DNA of 45,843 bases from Anaerolineae bacterium (GCA_021463195.1 JAJTXZ010000035.1:1-45843), one strand, 5' to 3'; shown: positions 1 to 8,008, counted from the stretch's first letter. Notes: generated by a model not told the origin, from the sequence alone. A program made the numbers and translations.

Positions 1-780
1 GACGCGCGACAGCTGTGTTATTGTTTGACGCCCGCGCGTTTTCTCTGGCAATATGATGAATACGCGCGAAACGAAGCGCTGTCTGGCGCGGCGCGCGCGC
101 TGCTCCCCGCAGTAGTGACGTCGCTGCGCGAATGGGACCGACGCGCGGCGGCGCGGGTGGATGAATTTATCGCCATTTCGCGCGAAGTCCAAAAACGCAT
201 TCGCGCGTGCTACGGACGCGAGTCGAATTTGATTTATCCGCCGGTGGATGTCAATTTATTTCGCGTCGCCGCGCCGTCAGAGGTGAGCGATTATTTTTTG
301 ATTGTCTCGCGTTTGGTGCCGTACAAACGAATTGAGCTGGCGATTGAGGCGTTCAATCAAACGGGTTTGCCGCTGGTGATTGCGGGCGATGGCCGCGACC
401 GCGCGCGCCTTGAAGCGTTGGCGAAACCGAATGTAAAATTTTTGGGACGCGTATCCGACGCGGAACGGTTGGATTTGATGGCGCGCTGTCGGGCGTTCGT
501 CTTTCCGGGGCAAGAAGATTTTGGCATTACGCCGTTGGAAGCGAACGCGGCGGGGCGGCCCGTGCTTGCGTTTGGCGGGGGGGGGGCGCTGGATACCATT
601 GTCGAAGGCCTGAATGGCATGTTGTTTCACGCGCCGCGCGCCGAAGCGTTGAGCGCGTGTTTGCGCGCGTTTGACGCGCGCGCGTTCGATGCCGCGCGGA
701 TTCGCGCGCACGCGGAAAAATTCGACACTCGCGTTTTCCAAACCATGCTGCGCGAACATGTCTTGCGCGCGCGCGGATAA
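1..780 (+). CDS. GT4-family glycosyltransferase, 5' end outside window
   Basis: The frame is open from base 1 and 259 residues are visible. Near its start is a C-Y-C-x-T-P-x-R-F-L-W segment, which in bacterial GT4 sugar transferases lies in the first third of the protein, so roughly 100 or more N-terminal residues are missing. The C-terminal Rossmann half is complete: an SRLVPYKR motif, a G-D-G turn, and the E-x7-E motif (EDFGITPLE) that binds the nucleotide-sugar donor. It is expected to act on the cytoplasmic face of the membrane, adding one sugar to a lipid-linked glycan. It sits directly upstream of chain-length and dTDP-sugar genes, which fits exopolysaccharide or O-antigen assembly. A G10 tract at 577-586 encodes consecutive glycines in frame. 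Donor and acceptor sugars cannot be told from sequence. Confidence 0.9.
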   Translation, partial: DARQLCYCLTPARFLWQYDEYARNEALSGAARALLPAVVTSLREWDRRAAARVDEFIAISREVQKRIRACYGRESNLIYPPVDVNLFRVAAPSEVSDYFLIVSRLVPYKRIELAIEAFNQTGLPLVIAGDGRDRARLEALAKPNVKFLGRVSDAERLDLMARCRAFVFPGQEDFGITPLEANAAGRPVLAFGGGGALDTIVEGLNGMLFHAPRAEALSACLRAFDARAFDAARIRAHAEKFDTRVFQTMLREHVLRARG

Positions 781-781
781 T

Positions 782-810
782 TTGCGCCCCTGACCGCCTT
801 TTGTTATACT
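782..810 (+). promoter_or_regulatory. sigma70-type promoter for the first chain-length gene
   Basis: TTGCGC at 782-787, a 17-nt spacer and TATACT at 805-810 immediately follow the glycosyltransferase stop codon. The next start codon is at 857. Spacing and -10 box are close to consensus; the -35 box matches at three leading positions only. Confidence 0.55.
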
Positions 811-856
811 CGGCGCGCCGCGTTTGATCAAGCCGCGCGGCGTCGCAAGCAGCTCC

Positions 857-1534
857 ATGATTGAAATTCGTGAATATTGGCGCATTTTACGCGCCCGATG
901 GTATCTCCCCGTTATTCTGACTGTCCTCACCGTCGTTTTGACATGGCTCACCGCGCAAACTCCGCCGCCGAGTTTTGTCGCGTCCACGCGTTTTACCATT
1001 AGCGTTTCCGCCGACCGTCCATTGTCGGGCGTTGATCCCGCGCTCACCGGCGCGCAGGCGTCCGAATATATCCGCGATGATTTTGTCGAAGTGATTCGCA
1101 GCGATTTGTTTGCCGACGATGTGAACGCGGTCCTGAATGATCCGCAGTTGAAAATCGGCAAGAATAATATTGCGGGCGCGGTGGAAAAACAGCGCCGTAT
1201 TATGTCGTTGACGATTACGTGGCATGATGCCGCGCAGGCGCAGCGCATCGCGGACGCGGCGGTGCAGGCGTTGCGGCTGAATAACACAAAATACTTTGCC
1301 CAAATGGGCGCGCAAGGCGCGACGGTCACAATTTTGGACAAGCCGACGGTGGCGGCGGTCACGCCCGGTTTGCGCGAACGGCTCGACCTTTTTATTCGCG
1401 CGGCGCTCGCGTTTAGCGCGGGCATTGTCTTGATTTTTATCCTCGATTACGCGGATGACTCGGTGCGCGACGCGCGCGAGCTAGCGAAAATGGGTTTGAG
1501 CGTGATGGGAGAGATTCCGGATAAAAAGGGATAG
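857..1534 (+). CDS. Wzz/chain-length-determinant domain protein
   Basis: Product of 225 residues with the layout of the Wzz superfamily (polysaccharide co-polymerase): a short cytoplasmic N-terminus (MIEIREYWRILRARW), a first membrane helix at about 15-35, a periplasmic domain, and a second membrane helix near 185-205 followed by a short tail. The periplasmic part is small for a Wzz protein. It would set polymer length together with the paralogue at 1663 and the kinase at 2457. An upstream in-frame TTG at 824 would add 11 residues, but ATG 857 starts right at the conserved MIEIREYW segment and lies about 45 nt downstream of a good -10 box. No catalytic motif is expected or seen. Confidence 0.8.
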   Translation: MIEIREYWRILRARWYLPVILTVLTVVLTWLTAQTPPPSFVASTRFTISVSADRPLSGVDPALTGAQASEYIRDDFVEVIRSDLFADDVNAVLNDPQLKIGKNNIAGAVEKQRRIMSLTITWHDAAQAQRIADAAVQALRLNNTKYFAQMGAQGATVTILDKPTVAAVTPGLRERLDLFIRAALAFSAGIVLIFILDYADDSVRDARELAKMGLSVMGEIPDKKG

Positions 1535-1604
1535 CATGGTATTGCGCAAGTCGTCGCGCTTTGAATCGCCCGATACGATTTGCCGCAGCCCGCGCGCGCT
1601 TTAT

Positions 1605-1633
1605 TTGCCATCTCTCATTCGCTCTGCTAAGAT
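1605..1633 (+). promoter_or_regulatory. sigma70-type promoter for the second chain-length gene
   Basis: TTGCCA (1605-1610), a 17-nt spacer and TAAGAT (1628-1633), followed by an AAAGGAG ribosome-binding site at 1647-1653 and ATG 1663. It lies in the 128-nt gap between the two Wzz genes, so the second can be expressed separately. Confidence 0.6.
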
Positions 1634-1662
1634 AACTGTCCGTTTGAAAGGAGTTTGGGAAA

Positions 1663-2391
1663 ATGGATTTACGCGAATACGGTAGAGTATTGATTCGCCG
1701 TGGGTGGATTGTTGTCGTCGTCGCGCTCGTCGGCGCGTTGGGGGCTTTGCTCTTTAGTCGCATCCAAACGCCGGTCTATCGTTCCACGATTATGCTTTTG
1801 GCGAAACCGTCGCGTTCGTCCGATTACGGACAGGGCTTGGCCATCAAGAACTCGTTGCGACAGTACGCCAAGCAGCTGCAAACCAAAACGATCGCGCAGC
1901 AGGTGGTTGACCAACTGCAATTGGACCTCGCGCCCGCGAAATTTTTGGGCGGCGTCGAAGTCAGCAGCGACGAAGCGGATGGCACAGTGACGATTGCGGT
2001 CAAGAGTCCGAACGAGCAAATGGTTCCGCGCATGGCGCAGACGCTCGCCGAAAATTTTGTCATTTTGCATCAGCAAGAAAATTTACAGATGGACCAAAAT
2101 GACCGCATCCTCGTCAATATTCTCGACAATGCCACGCCGCCGGAAAAATTTTCGCCCAAGACAACTATCAATGTCATCGCTGGCGCGATTCTCGGCGGGC
2201 TTGCGGGCGTGCTGGCGATTTTTATTGTCGAATACATTCAATCGGGTTATATTCGCAAACCGGAAGATGTGGAACGTTCGTTGAATCTCACGACGCTCGG
2301 CGCGATTCCAAATATTTCGACGCAAGCGACAAAAACGAAACCGCGCGCGGCGGCGAAACAAACCGCGTCAAACAGCGCAAGCGCGCAATAG
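1663..2391 (+). CDS. Wzz/CapA-like polysaccharide co-polymerase
   Basis: Protein of 242 residues with N-terminal MDLREYGRVLIRRGW, a membrane helix at about 16-33, a periplasmic region with a VYRSTIMLLAKPS segment typical of Wzz N-terminal domains, and a second helix at about 170-190 followed by a cytoplasmic tail of some 50 residues rich in K, A and S. In Gram-positive-type systems the cytoplasmic tail of the adaptor (CapA/CpsC) activates a separate BY-kinase. The kinase-like gene starts 65 nt downstream, which supports that pairing. ATG 1663 is backed by a strong AAAGGAG site ten bases upstream. It is paralogous in layout to the gene at 857, so the locus carries two chain-length adaptors. 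Confidence 0.85.
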   Translation: MDLREYGRVLIRRGWIVVVVALVGALGALLFSRIQTPVYRSTIMLLAKPSRSSDYGQGLAIKNSLRQYAKQLQTKTIAQQVVDQLQLDLAPAKFLGGVEVSSDEADGTVTIAVKSPNEQMVPRMAQTLAENFVILHQQENLQMDQNDRILVNILDNATPPEKFSPKTTINVIAGAILGGLAGVLAIFIVEYIQSGYIRKPEDVERSLNLTTLGAIPNISTQATKTKPRAAAKQTASNSASAQ

Positions 2392-2456
2392 TGTAACGAC
2401 GCGACAATCAAGCTGATTCGTTCACGCTTGCGCGGCGCGACTGGCGCATTCGACCA

Positions 2457-3125
2457 ATGACTAATCCTCTTATCACAATTTCCAATCCGCGTTCGCCCAT
2501 TGCCGAAGCGTATCGCGCGCTGCGCACCAATTTGGAATTTTCCAATCTCGATAAATCGCTGCGCGCGCTGCTGGTCACTTCGGCGGGCGCGGAAGAAGGC
2601 AAATCCACCACGCTGGCGAATCTGGCGGTGACCATCGCGCAGAGCGGCAAGCGCGTTATTTTGGTGGATGCCGATTTGCGTCGTCCGACCCAGCATCAAA
2701 TTTTTGAACTCAAAAATAACGCGGGTTTGACCGATATGGCGCGTGATGATGCGCTGCTCGCGGCGCCGCCGCTCCAAGACAGCGGCGTACCCAATCTACA
2801 GATTTTGACGAGCGGACAGCTGCCGCCCAATCCGGCGGAAATTCTCGGCTCAAAGCGAATGAGCGATATTCTCGCCGCGCTGCTTGAACGCGCCGACCTA
2901 ATCTTGTTCGACGCGCCGCCTGTGCTTGCGGTCACCGACGCGGTGGTCTTGTCCGCCAAAATGGATGGCGTGTTGCTCGTCGTCAGCGCGGGCAAGACCA
3001 AACGCGAGAGCGCGAAAAAAGCGCGCGCGCAGCTCGAAAAAATCAACGCGCGCATTCTCGGCGCGGTCGTCAATAACGTCAAGGCGGAAAAGGGCGCGTC
3101 GTATTACTATGCGGAAAGCAATTAG
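2457..3125 (+). CDS. CpsD/CapB-family bacterial tyrosine kinase (BY-kinase)
   Basis: Protein of 222 residues with the P-loop layout of BY-kinases: Walker A SAGAEEGKST at 42-51, Walker A' VILVDADLRRP at 67-77 and Walker B LILFDAPP around 148-155. The conserved N-terminal S-P-I-A-E-A-Y-R-A-L-R-T-N segment is at 13-25. The enzyme would autophosphorylate on C-terminal tyrosines and control polymerisation through contact with the Wzz-type adaptors encoded upstream. The usual long Tyr cluster is reduced to three consecutive tyrosines at 216-218 within the last ten residues (GASYYYAESN). The start has no obvious ribosome-binding site; the family alignment supports this region. A MinD/ParA-type ATPase is the alternative, but the A' motif and neighbours favour a BY-kinase. 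Confidence 0.87.
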   Translation: MTNPLITISNPRSPIAEAYRALRTNLEFSNLDKSLRALLVTSAGAEEGKSTTLANLAVTIAQSGKRVILVDADLRRPTQHQIFELKNNAGLTDMARDDALLAAPPLQDSGVPNLQILTSGQLPPNPAEILGSKRMSDILAALLERADLILFDAPPVLAVTDAVVLSAKMDGVLLVVSAGKTKRESAKKARAQLEKINARILGAVVNNVKAEKGASYYYAESN

Positions 3126-3191
3126 CTCATCGCGTATCGCCGCTCAAGTTTTGATTTGCGCCACGCGATACGCCATACGCGATACGTGAAC

Positions 3192-4256
3192 ATGAAAGGT
3201 CTAGTTCTCTCGGGCGGCAAAGGCACGCGCTTGCGTCCGCTCACCTATACGGGCGCGAAACAACTCGTGCCGGTCGCCAATAAACCGGTGCTGTTTTACG
3301 CGCTCGAAGATTTGGTCGAAGCGGGCGTCACCGAGATTGGGATTGTTATCTCGCCCGAAACCGGCGAACAGGTTAAACAAGCGGCGGGCGACGGTTCGCG
3401 ATTTGGCGCGCGCTTTACGTATCTTTTGCAAGCGCAGCCGCTCGGCATCGCGCACGCCATTAAAATCGCGCAACCCTTTATCGGCGCGGACCCATTCATT
3501 TTATTTCTCGGCGACAATTTCATTCGCGGCGGCATTGTGCCCCAAGTCAACGCGTTTCGCGGCCAGGCGATGGACGCGCAAATTATTTTGTATGAGATGC
3601 AAGATCCCAGTTCAATGGGTGTGGCGATTTTGAATGACCAAGGACGCGTGCAACGTGTGGTCGAAAAACCCAAACAATTTATTTCACCCTACGCGGTCAT
3701 CGGCATTTATATGTTTAGTCCGTTGGTCTTTGAAGCGGTTCACGCGATCCAACCTTCCGCGCGCGGCGAACTGGAAATCACCGACACGATTCAATATCTG
3801 GTGGACAAAGGATTGAATGTACGCGCGCATCGTCTGACCGACGCCTGGGTGGATACGGGACGCATCGGCGATATGCTCGAGGCGAATCGGCTGGTCTTGG
3901 ATGTCATGTCGGGCAAGAATGACGGCAGCGTGGAAAATTCTGTGTTGGAGGGCCGCGTGATTTTGGAGCAAGGGGCGCGCGTGGTCAATTCCAAAATTCG
4001 CGGGCCCGCCATTATTGGCAAAGGCACGTTGATTGAGAACGCGTTTGTCGGACCCTATACGGCGATTCATCACGATTGCGTCGTGCGGAATTGCGAAATC
4101 GAACACAGCATTGTATTGGATAACAGTCGCCTTGAAGATTTACGCGCGCGCGTTGCGGATTCCTTGATTGGCCGCAATGCGCAAATCAACCATACGGCGG
4201 GGCCCAGTCAGACGATTCGTCTGATGCTGGGCGATTTCTCCCAAGTAGGGCTTTAG
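3192..4256 (+). CDS. rfbA: glucose-1-phosphate thymidylyltransferase, long form (RmlA-long)
   Basis: Protein of 354 residues, the usual size of the long RmlA form. The nucleotidyltransferase domain opens with the signature MKGLVLSGGKGTRLRPLT, followed by GAKQLVPVANKP and the metal-binding segment FLGDNFI. The last third shows left-handed beta-helix hexapeptides (I-x-G-P-A-I-I-G-K-G-T), absent from short RmlA. It makes dTDP-glucose from glucose 1-phosphate and dTTP, the substrate of rfbB downstream. ATG 3192 is chosen because the family signature begins there; an in-frame TTG at 3156 would add non-conserved residues encoded in a repeat-like stretch. Some long-form relatives have drifted specificity, so the exact sugar is inferred. 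Confidence 0.92.
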   Translation: MKGLVLSGGKGTRLRPLTYTGAKQLVPVANKPVLFYALEDLVEAGVTEIGIVISPETGEQVKQAAGDGSRFGARFTYLLQAQPLGIAHAIKIAQPFIGADPFILFLGDNFIRGGIVPQVNAFRGQAMDAQIILYEMQDPSSMGVAILNDQGRVQRVVEKPKQFISPYAVIGIYMFSPLVFEAVHAIQPSARGELEITDTIQYLVDKGLNVRAHRLTDAWVDTGRIGDMLEANRLVLDVMSGKNDGSVENSVLEGRVILEQGARVVNSKIRGPAIIGKGTLIENAFVGPYTAIHHDCVVRNCEIEHSIVLDNSRLEDLRARVADSLIGRNAQINHTAGPSQTIRLMLGDFSQVGL

Positions 4257-4297
4257 CGCCAATTCTAAATTTCAAGGCGGAGAGCGGAGGGAACCCT

Positions 4298-4549
4298 ATG
4301 CTCAATACCGCGCTTAAAGATACAAGCTACGCTGATTTATTTACCGCGCTCGGTAAATTCATCACGTCCAAAAAACTGCAAGATGTGTGTGTGATGGAAT
4401 TTGACCAAGGCGTCATTGTGATTGGCGCGGTCATGGTTGAAACGGCGGTTGGGTTTCAACGTCGTCAGGACACTTTTATTTTTGCGGGCGATGAATTGCG
4501 GTTGCTGCTCGAAACCGGCAATTTAAAACTGCGCCCGAATAACGTTTGA
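4298..4549 (+). CDS. uncharacterised small protein, paralogue of the next gene
   Basis: Protein of 83 residues with a strong GGAGGG ribosome-binding site upstream. I do not recognise the family. It aligns along most of its length with the protein encoded at 4563: S-Y-A-D-L-F-T-A-L-G-K-F-I here against S-Y-S-E-I-L-R-V-I-G-R-Y-L there, then conserved Leu, Glu, Gly-[VF]-Ile and Gly positions. The likely fold is an N-terminal helix (about 10-24), a beta-hairpin (about 30-52) and a C-terminal helix. No signal peptide or membrane segment. It sits between rfbA and rfbB in a tight plus-strand run, suggesting a role linked to nucleotide-sugar or polysaccharide work, but no function can be assigned. 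Confidence 0.72.
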   Translation: MLNTALKDTSYADLFTALGKFITSKKLQDVCVMEFDQGVIVIGAVMVETAVGFQRRQDTFIFAGDELRLLLETGNLKLRPNNV

Positions 4550-4562
4550 AAGCGAGACGATC

Positions 4563-4814
4563 ATGGAACGACCGCAAATCAACAATCGTTCGCTCAGCTA
4601 TTCCGAAATCTTGCGCGTCATCGGACGTTATCTGGATACGCACAATCTGGTCGCGCCGCGCATTTTGGAAACCGCCGACGGTTTTATTTTGCAAGGCGTT
4701 ATTGAAAATGGGGCGCGGGCGGGCGAACGCGAAACGTATCAACTCACGCCCGAAGATATTGTGGATTTACGCAGCGACGCTACCGCGCAGCGCGGCAAAC
4801 GCGTTGAAAGTTGA
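4563..4814 (+). CDS. uncharacterised small protein, paralogue of the previous gene
   Basis: Protein of 83 residues, 13 nt after its paralogue and ending 5 nt before rfbB, so translationally close to both. Shared positions with the upstream protein: S-Y-x-x-[IL]-x-x-[IL]-G-[RK]-[YF]-[LI], a Leu, an Ile/Val-x-Glu and G-[FV]-I-[LV]-x-G. The C-terminal 15 residues (Asp, Lys and Arg rich) are specific to this copy. Soluble, with no Cys pair or metal motif. The tandem arrangement suggests the two form a heterodimer or duplicated subunit, which is inference only. Confidence 0.7.
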   Translation: MERPQINNRSLSYSEILRVIGRYLDTHNLVAPRILETADGFILQGVIENGARAGERETYQLTPEDIVDLRSDATAQRGKRVES

Positions 4815-4819
4815 GGACA

Positions 4820-5851
4820 ATGAAAAATTTGTTGGTGACCGGCGGCGCGGGTTTTATCGGCTCGAATTTTACCCGCTACATGCTAAAGAAATATCCGCAG
4901 TACACTTTGGCGGTATATGACAAATTGACGTACGCGGGCAATCTGGACAATTTGCGCGACATCGCCGCCGACGCGCGCATGACTTTTACGCAAGGCGATA
5001 TTTGCGACGCGGACGCGGTGCGCGCGACGCTGCGAAAATATCGCGTGGATACGATTGTGAATTTCGCCGCCGAGTCGCACGTTGACCGTTCCATTCTCGA
5101 CGCGGACGCGTTTTTGCGCACGAACGTTATCGGCACGTACACGCTGTTGGAAGCGGCAAAAGAGTTGGGGCTGGAGCGGTTTCATCAAATCAGCACGGAT
5201 GAAATCTATGGTTGGGTGACCAAGCCCGCGCATGAAACCGACCCGTTGATTCCGCGTTCGCCGTACGCCGCGTCCAAAGCGAGCGGCGATTTGATGGTGA
5301 ACGCCTATTACGTCACGCATGGCGTGCCCACAACAATTACGCGCGGTTCAAACACCATTGGACCCTATCAATATCCCGAAAAAGCGGTTCCGCTCTTTGT
5401 GACTAACGCGTTGGAAAATAAACCGCTGCCTTTGTATGGCGACGGCAAACAGGTGCGTGATTGGTTGTATGTGACCGATCATTGCGAAGCGGTGGACTTG
5501 GTTTTGCATCGCAGCAAACCGGGCGAGGCGTACAACGTGGGCGGCGACAATGAACGTGAAAATGTCGAGGTCGTCAAAATAATTTTGGATACGCTCGACA
5601 AGCCATCCGATCTCGTGCGTCGCGTCGCCGACCGTTCGGGGCATGACCGCCGCTATGCGCTGGCGTTGGAAAAAATTCGCGCGCTCGGCTGGCAGCCGCG
5701 TCATTCGTTTGAACAGGCGTTGACGGAAACGATTCGCTGGTACGAAAGTAACGCGTGGTGGTGGCAAAAAATCAAAAGCGGCGAATATCGCGAATATTAC
5801 GAAATGCAATACGGCGAGCGATTGCGGATGAGCGAAGCGGTCGCCGTATAA
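4820..5851 (+). CDS. rfbB: dTDP-glucose 4,6-dehydratase
   Basis: Protein of 343 residues of the extended SDR type. GGAGFIGS at 8-15 binds NAD+. The dehydratase triad TDE is at 126-128 (STDEIYG), and the YxxxK pair is Tyr149/Lys153 in SPYAASK. The AESHVDRSI segment is a hallmark of RmlB. It converts dTDP-glucose to dTDP-4-keto-6-deoxyglucose, the branch point to dTDP-rhamnose and other deoxysugars; rmlC and rmlD are not in this window. ATG 4820 has a GAGGA site just upstream overlapping the previous stop codon. It is the last gene of the polysaccharide run and is followed by a terminator. Confidence 0.95.
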   Translation: MKNLLVTGGAGFIGSNFTRYMLKKYPQYTLAVYDKLTYAGNLDNLRDIAADARMTFTQGDICDADAVRATLRKYRVDTIVNFAAESHVDRSILDADAFLRTNVIGTYTLLEAAKELGLERFHQISTDEIYGWVTKPAHETDPLIPRSPYAASKASGDLMVNAYYVTHGVPTTITRGSNTIGPYQYPEKAVPLFVTNALENKPLPLYGDGKQVRDWLYVTDHCEAVDLVLHRSKPGEAYNVGGDNERENVEVVKIILDTLDKPSDLVRRVADRSGHDRRYALALEKIRALGWQPRHSFEQALTETIRWYESNAWWWQKIKSGEYREYYEMQYGERLRMSEAVAV

Positions 5852-5893
5852 AAAAATAGGATAGAAACGGTATAAAAAAATGGGGTGGAAACG
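5846..5893 (+). repeat. imperfect 24-bp tandem duplication at the rfbB stop
   Basis: GTATAAAAAAATAGGATAG plus AAACG at 5846-5869 is repeated with three changes at 5870-5893. The first copy contains the rfbB stop codon; the second forms the 5' arm of the terminator. Confidence 0.6.
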
Positions 5894-5921
5894 GTGTCTG
5901 GTTCCGTGTCTGCCCCATTTT
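5877..5921. terminator. convergent terminator between rfbB and phosphofructokinase
   Basis: AAAATGGGG (5877-5885) pairs with CCCCATTTT (5913-5921), with a further GGAA/TTCC pairing inside. The A and T tails at either end make it usable from both strands, as expected between converging genes. Confidence 0.7.
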
Positions 5922-5946
5922 AGTTTCGCGCGCGCAAGTTGGACGC

Positions 5947-7149
5947 TTATTCGCTCGTCATGATAAAAAGCGGCTGCATTTGGAAATTGGCATAGCGCGG
6001 GCGCAAACGCTCCGAATTATAATGCTTGGCTACGTTCACCGATTTTTTTGACGCGGTAACTACATCGAGCGGCATGTTGTCGTACCGCCCGTTTTTCAAA
6101 ACGACGAGGCGGCCGTGAATGCCTTGCAAAATTAAATCGAGCGCCAGATTGCCGTACGCCATTGGCACAATCGAATCAATCGCGTCGGGGTCGCCGCCGC
6201 GCACCAGATAGCCGAGTCGTTGGTTGATTGCGTTGATGGGTTTGCCGCGATTAAATTTGGGCGAGAGCGCGCGGAGTTCCGCAGAAACCAAATCGCCAAT
6301 GCCGCCCAGTTTGGCGTGACCGAACGAATCTGTCGCCGCGTTTTGAAAAACCATTTCGCCGCCTTCAAACATCGCGCCTTCCGAAACCAAGACGACGGAA
6401 TATTTGCTCGGATTTCTTTTGCGGTCCTCGACCATTAGTTCGGTGAGCTGCTCGATGTTGAATTTGTATTCGGGAATGACACAGCGATTCGCCGCGCCCG
6501 CCATGGTGGGCAGCATCGCGGTGAAACCGGCGTAACGTCCGAACACTTCCAACACCAAAAAACGTTCGTGCGAACCGGCGGAGGTGCGGAGCCGATTCAC
6601 CAATTCAATCGTGCGGCTGACGCAGGTGCTAAAGCCGATACAATAATCGGTGCCCGGCACGTCATTGTCCATCGTTTTGGGAATCGCCACCACTTTGATG
6701 CCTTCACGAAACAAGCGCACGCCGTAACTCAAAGTATCGTCGCCGCCAATCGGAATCAAATAATCTATGCCGAGCCACGCGAGATTTTTCAAAATTTCGG
6801 GTGTGAGGTCGTTCTTGTCTTGATTGTACGTATCTTGCAAATGTTCCGGCACATCTTCTTTTTTTACTTTGGGCGGATTCGTGCGCGAGGTATGTAGAAA
6901 AGTGCCGCCGGTGCGGCCCGCGCGATTCACGATTTCTTCAGTCAAAACCTGAAAATTTTCGCTGTTATCCGCCTTGTCGTCGCGCAGAATATTGATCGCG
7001 CCGCGCCAACCGCGACGAATGCCGATGACTTGGTACCCCTCGCGCAGCGCGCGAATCGTGACCGCGCGAATGGCGGGATTCAAACCCGGCACATCGCCGC
7101 CGCCGGTGAGAATGGCAATGACGCCTTTTTTGTGATTGATGTTGAACAT
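5947..7149 (-). CDS. 6-phosphofructokinase, residues of the PPi-dependent type
   Basis: Protein of 400 residues of the PfkA superfamily. GGGDVPGLN at 16-24 is the phosphate-donor loop; PKTMDND at 157-163 holds the catalytic Asp; EVFGRYAGF and a sugar-phosphate-binding H-E-R-F follow. ATP-dependent enzymes carry Gly at two positions where this one has Asp (GGDD, Asp138) and Lys (PKT, Lys158); that pair is the established marker of pyrophosphate-dependent PFK. It would phosphorylate fructose 6-phosphate to the 1,6-bisphosphate, reversibly if PPi is used. The minus-strand start has a GAGGAG site. It is downstream of, and probably transcribed with, the methyltransferase and proS. Donor choice is inferred from residues only. 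Confidence 0.9.
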   Translation of the reverse strand: MFNINHKKGVIAILTGGGDVPGLNPAIRAVTIRALREGYQVIGIRRGWRGAINILRDDKADNSENFQVLTEEIVNRAGRTGGTFLHTSRTNPPKVKKEDVPEHLQDTYNQDKNDLTPEILKNLAWLGIDYLIPIGGDDTLSYGVRLFREGIKVVAIPKTMDNDVPGTDYCIGFSTCVSRTIELVNRLRTSAGSHERFLVLEVFGRYAGFTAMLPTMAGAANRCVIPEYKFNIEQLTELMVEDRKRNPSKYSVVLVSEGAMFEGGEMVFQNAATDSFGHAKLGGIGDLVSAELRALSPKFNRGKPINAINQRLGYLVRGGDPDAIDSIVPMAYGNLALDLILQGIHGRLVVLKNGRYDNMPLDVVTASKKSVNVAKHYNSERLRPRYANFQMQPLFIMTSE

Positions 7150-7217
7150 GGCTGTGTGCTCCTCAAATTATTTAGCGCCAATCGAAATTTTAGACTGAAG
7201 CGGAATCCAAACGCGAC

Positions 7218-8003
7218 TCACTCTTTTATCTTTGCCACGACAAGCTGCTTCCACGGCTCGGACATCTCCCAAAAATTTTCGCGTTCGTAATTGCCCCAAT
7301 AGTGAACAATTTCAAAACCCGCGCGCCTCAACAAGTTTTCAATTTCGCGCGGAAAGAAATACGTGAGAGCGAGATCGGTGATGAATTCGCGCGCAAGAAT
7401 TTGATTTTGATATTCTTTGTTGCGCCACGTGACCGAGATGATTTGTTTACGCGTGTCCACCGCGCGCACATTGTCGCGGTGAATGCGCGAGCCGTCGGGG
7501 AAACTTTCGTCCATTTCCAACTGCCAGCGCGACAATTCCGCGCCGTGCATGCGCGTCACATCGGGGAAAAAGACATCGAATGCGAATAAACCATTTGGCG
7601 CGAGATGTTTTTGGATGGACGCAAGCGCGGCGAGCTGGTCAGCGCTCGTCGTCAAGATGCCGAACGTGTTGAACGGAATGTAAATCAAATTGAATTTGCG
7701 CGTAAATTCAAACGCGCGCATATCGCCTTGTTGAATGGAAATGCGCGCGCGAACATTTTCGTCCGTCGCGTCAAGTTTCTTGTGCGCGAGTTCCAGCATG
7801 TACGGCGATTCATCAATGCCCGTTACGCGCACGCCCGCTTCGGCGACGGGCAGCAGCACGCGCAATGTGCCGCACGCGAGTTCCAACGCCTCGCCATTTT
7901 CGCCGCATGTCTCGCGCGCGAAATTTTGCCAAAACGGAATATCCGCTTTGAACCCCGCATACACTTGGTCGTAGATGGATGCTTCAAGTTGCTGATAGTG
8001 CAT
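7218..8003 (-). CDS. class I SAM-dependent methyltransferase
   Basis: Protein of 261 residues. Motif I is ALELACGTLRVLLPVAE at about 39-55, the SAM-binding glycine loop with C-G-T in place of G-x-G; an acidic GIDESPYML follows and IQQGDMRAFEF supplies the acidic residue that contacts the adenine. The fold matches methyltransferase families 11/25 (small-molecule or ubiquinone-type). The substrate cannot be read from the sequence. It lies 68 nt upstream of phosphofructokinase on the same strand. The start codon has no clear ribosome-binding site and is preceded by a hairpin-forming A/T-rich repeat at 8009-8095. Confidence 0.8.
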   Translation of the reverse strand: MHYQQLEASIYDQVYAGFKADIPFWQNFARETCGENGEALELACGTLRVLLPVAEAGVRVTGIDESPYMLELAHKKLDATDENVRARISIQQGDMRAFEFTRKFNLIYIPFNTFGILTTSADQLAALASIQKHLAPNGLFAFDVFFPDVTRMHGAELSRWQLEMDESFPDGSRIHRDNVRAVDTRKQIISVTWRNKEYQNQILAREFITDLALTYFFPREIENLLRRAGFEIVHYWGNYERENFWEMSEPWKQLVVAKIKE

Positions 8004-8008
8004 AGGAC

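Noticed and set aside
277-1425. Long minus-strand open frame of 382 codons
   Set aside because: It runs opposite to the glycosyltransferase and Wzz genes, has no family-like motif, and is rich in Arg/Ala as expected for a shadow of CGCG-rich coding DNA.
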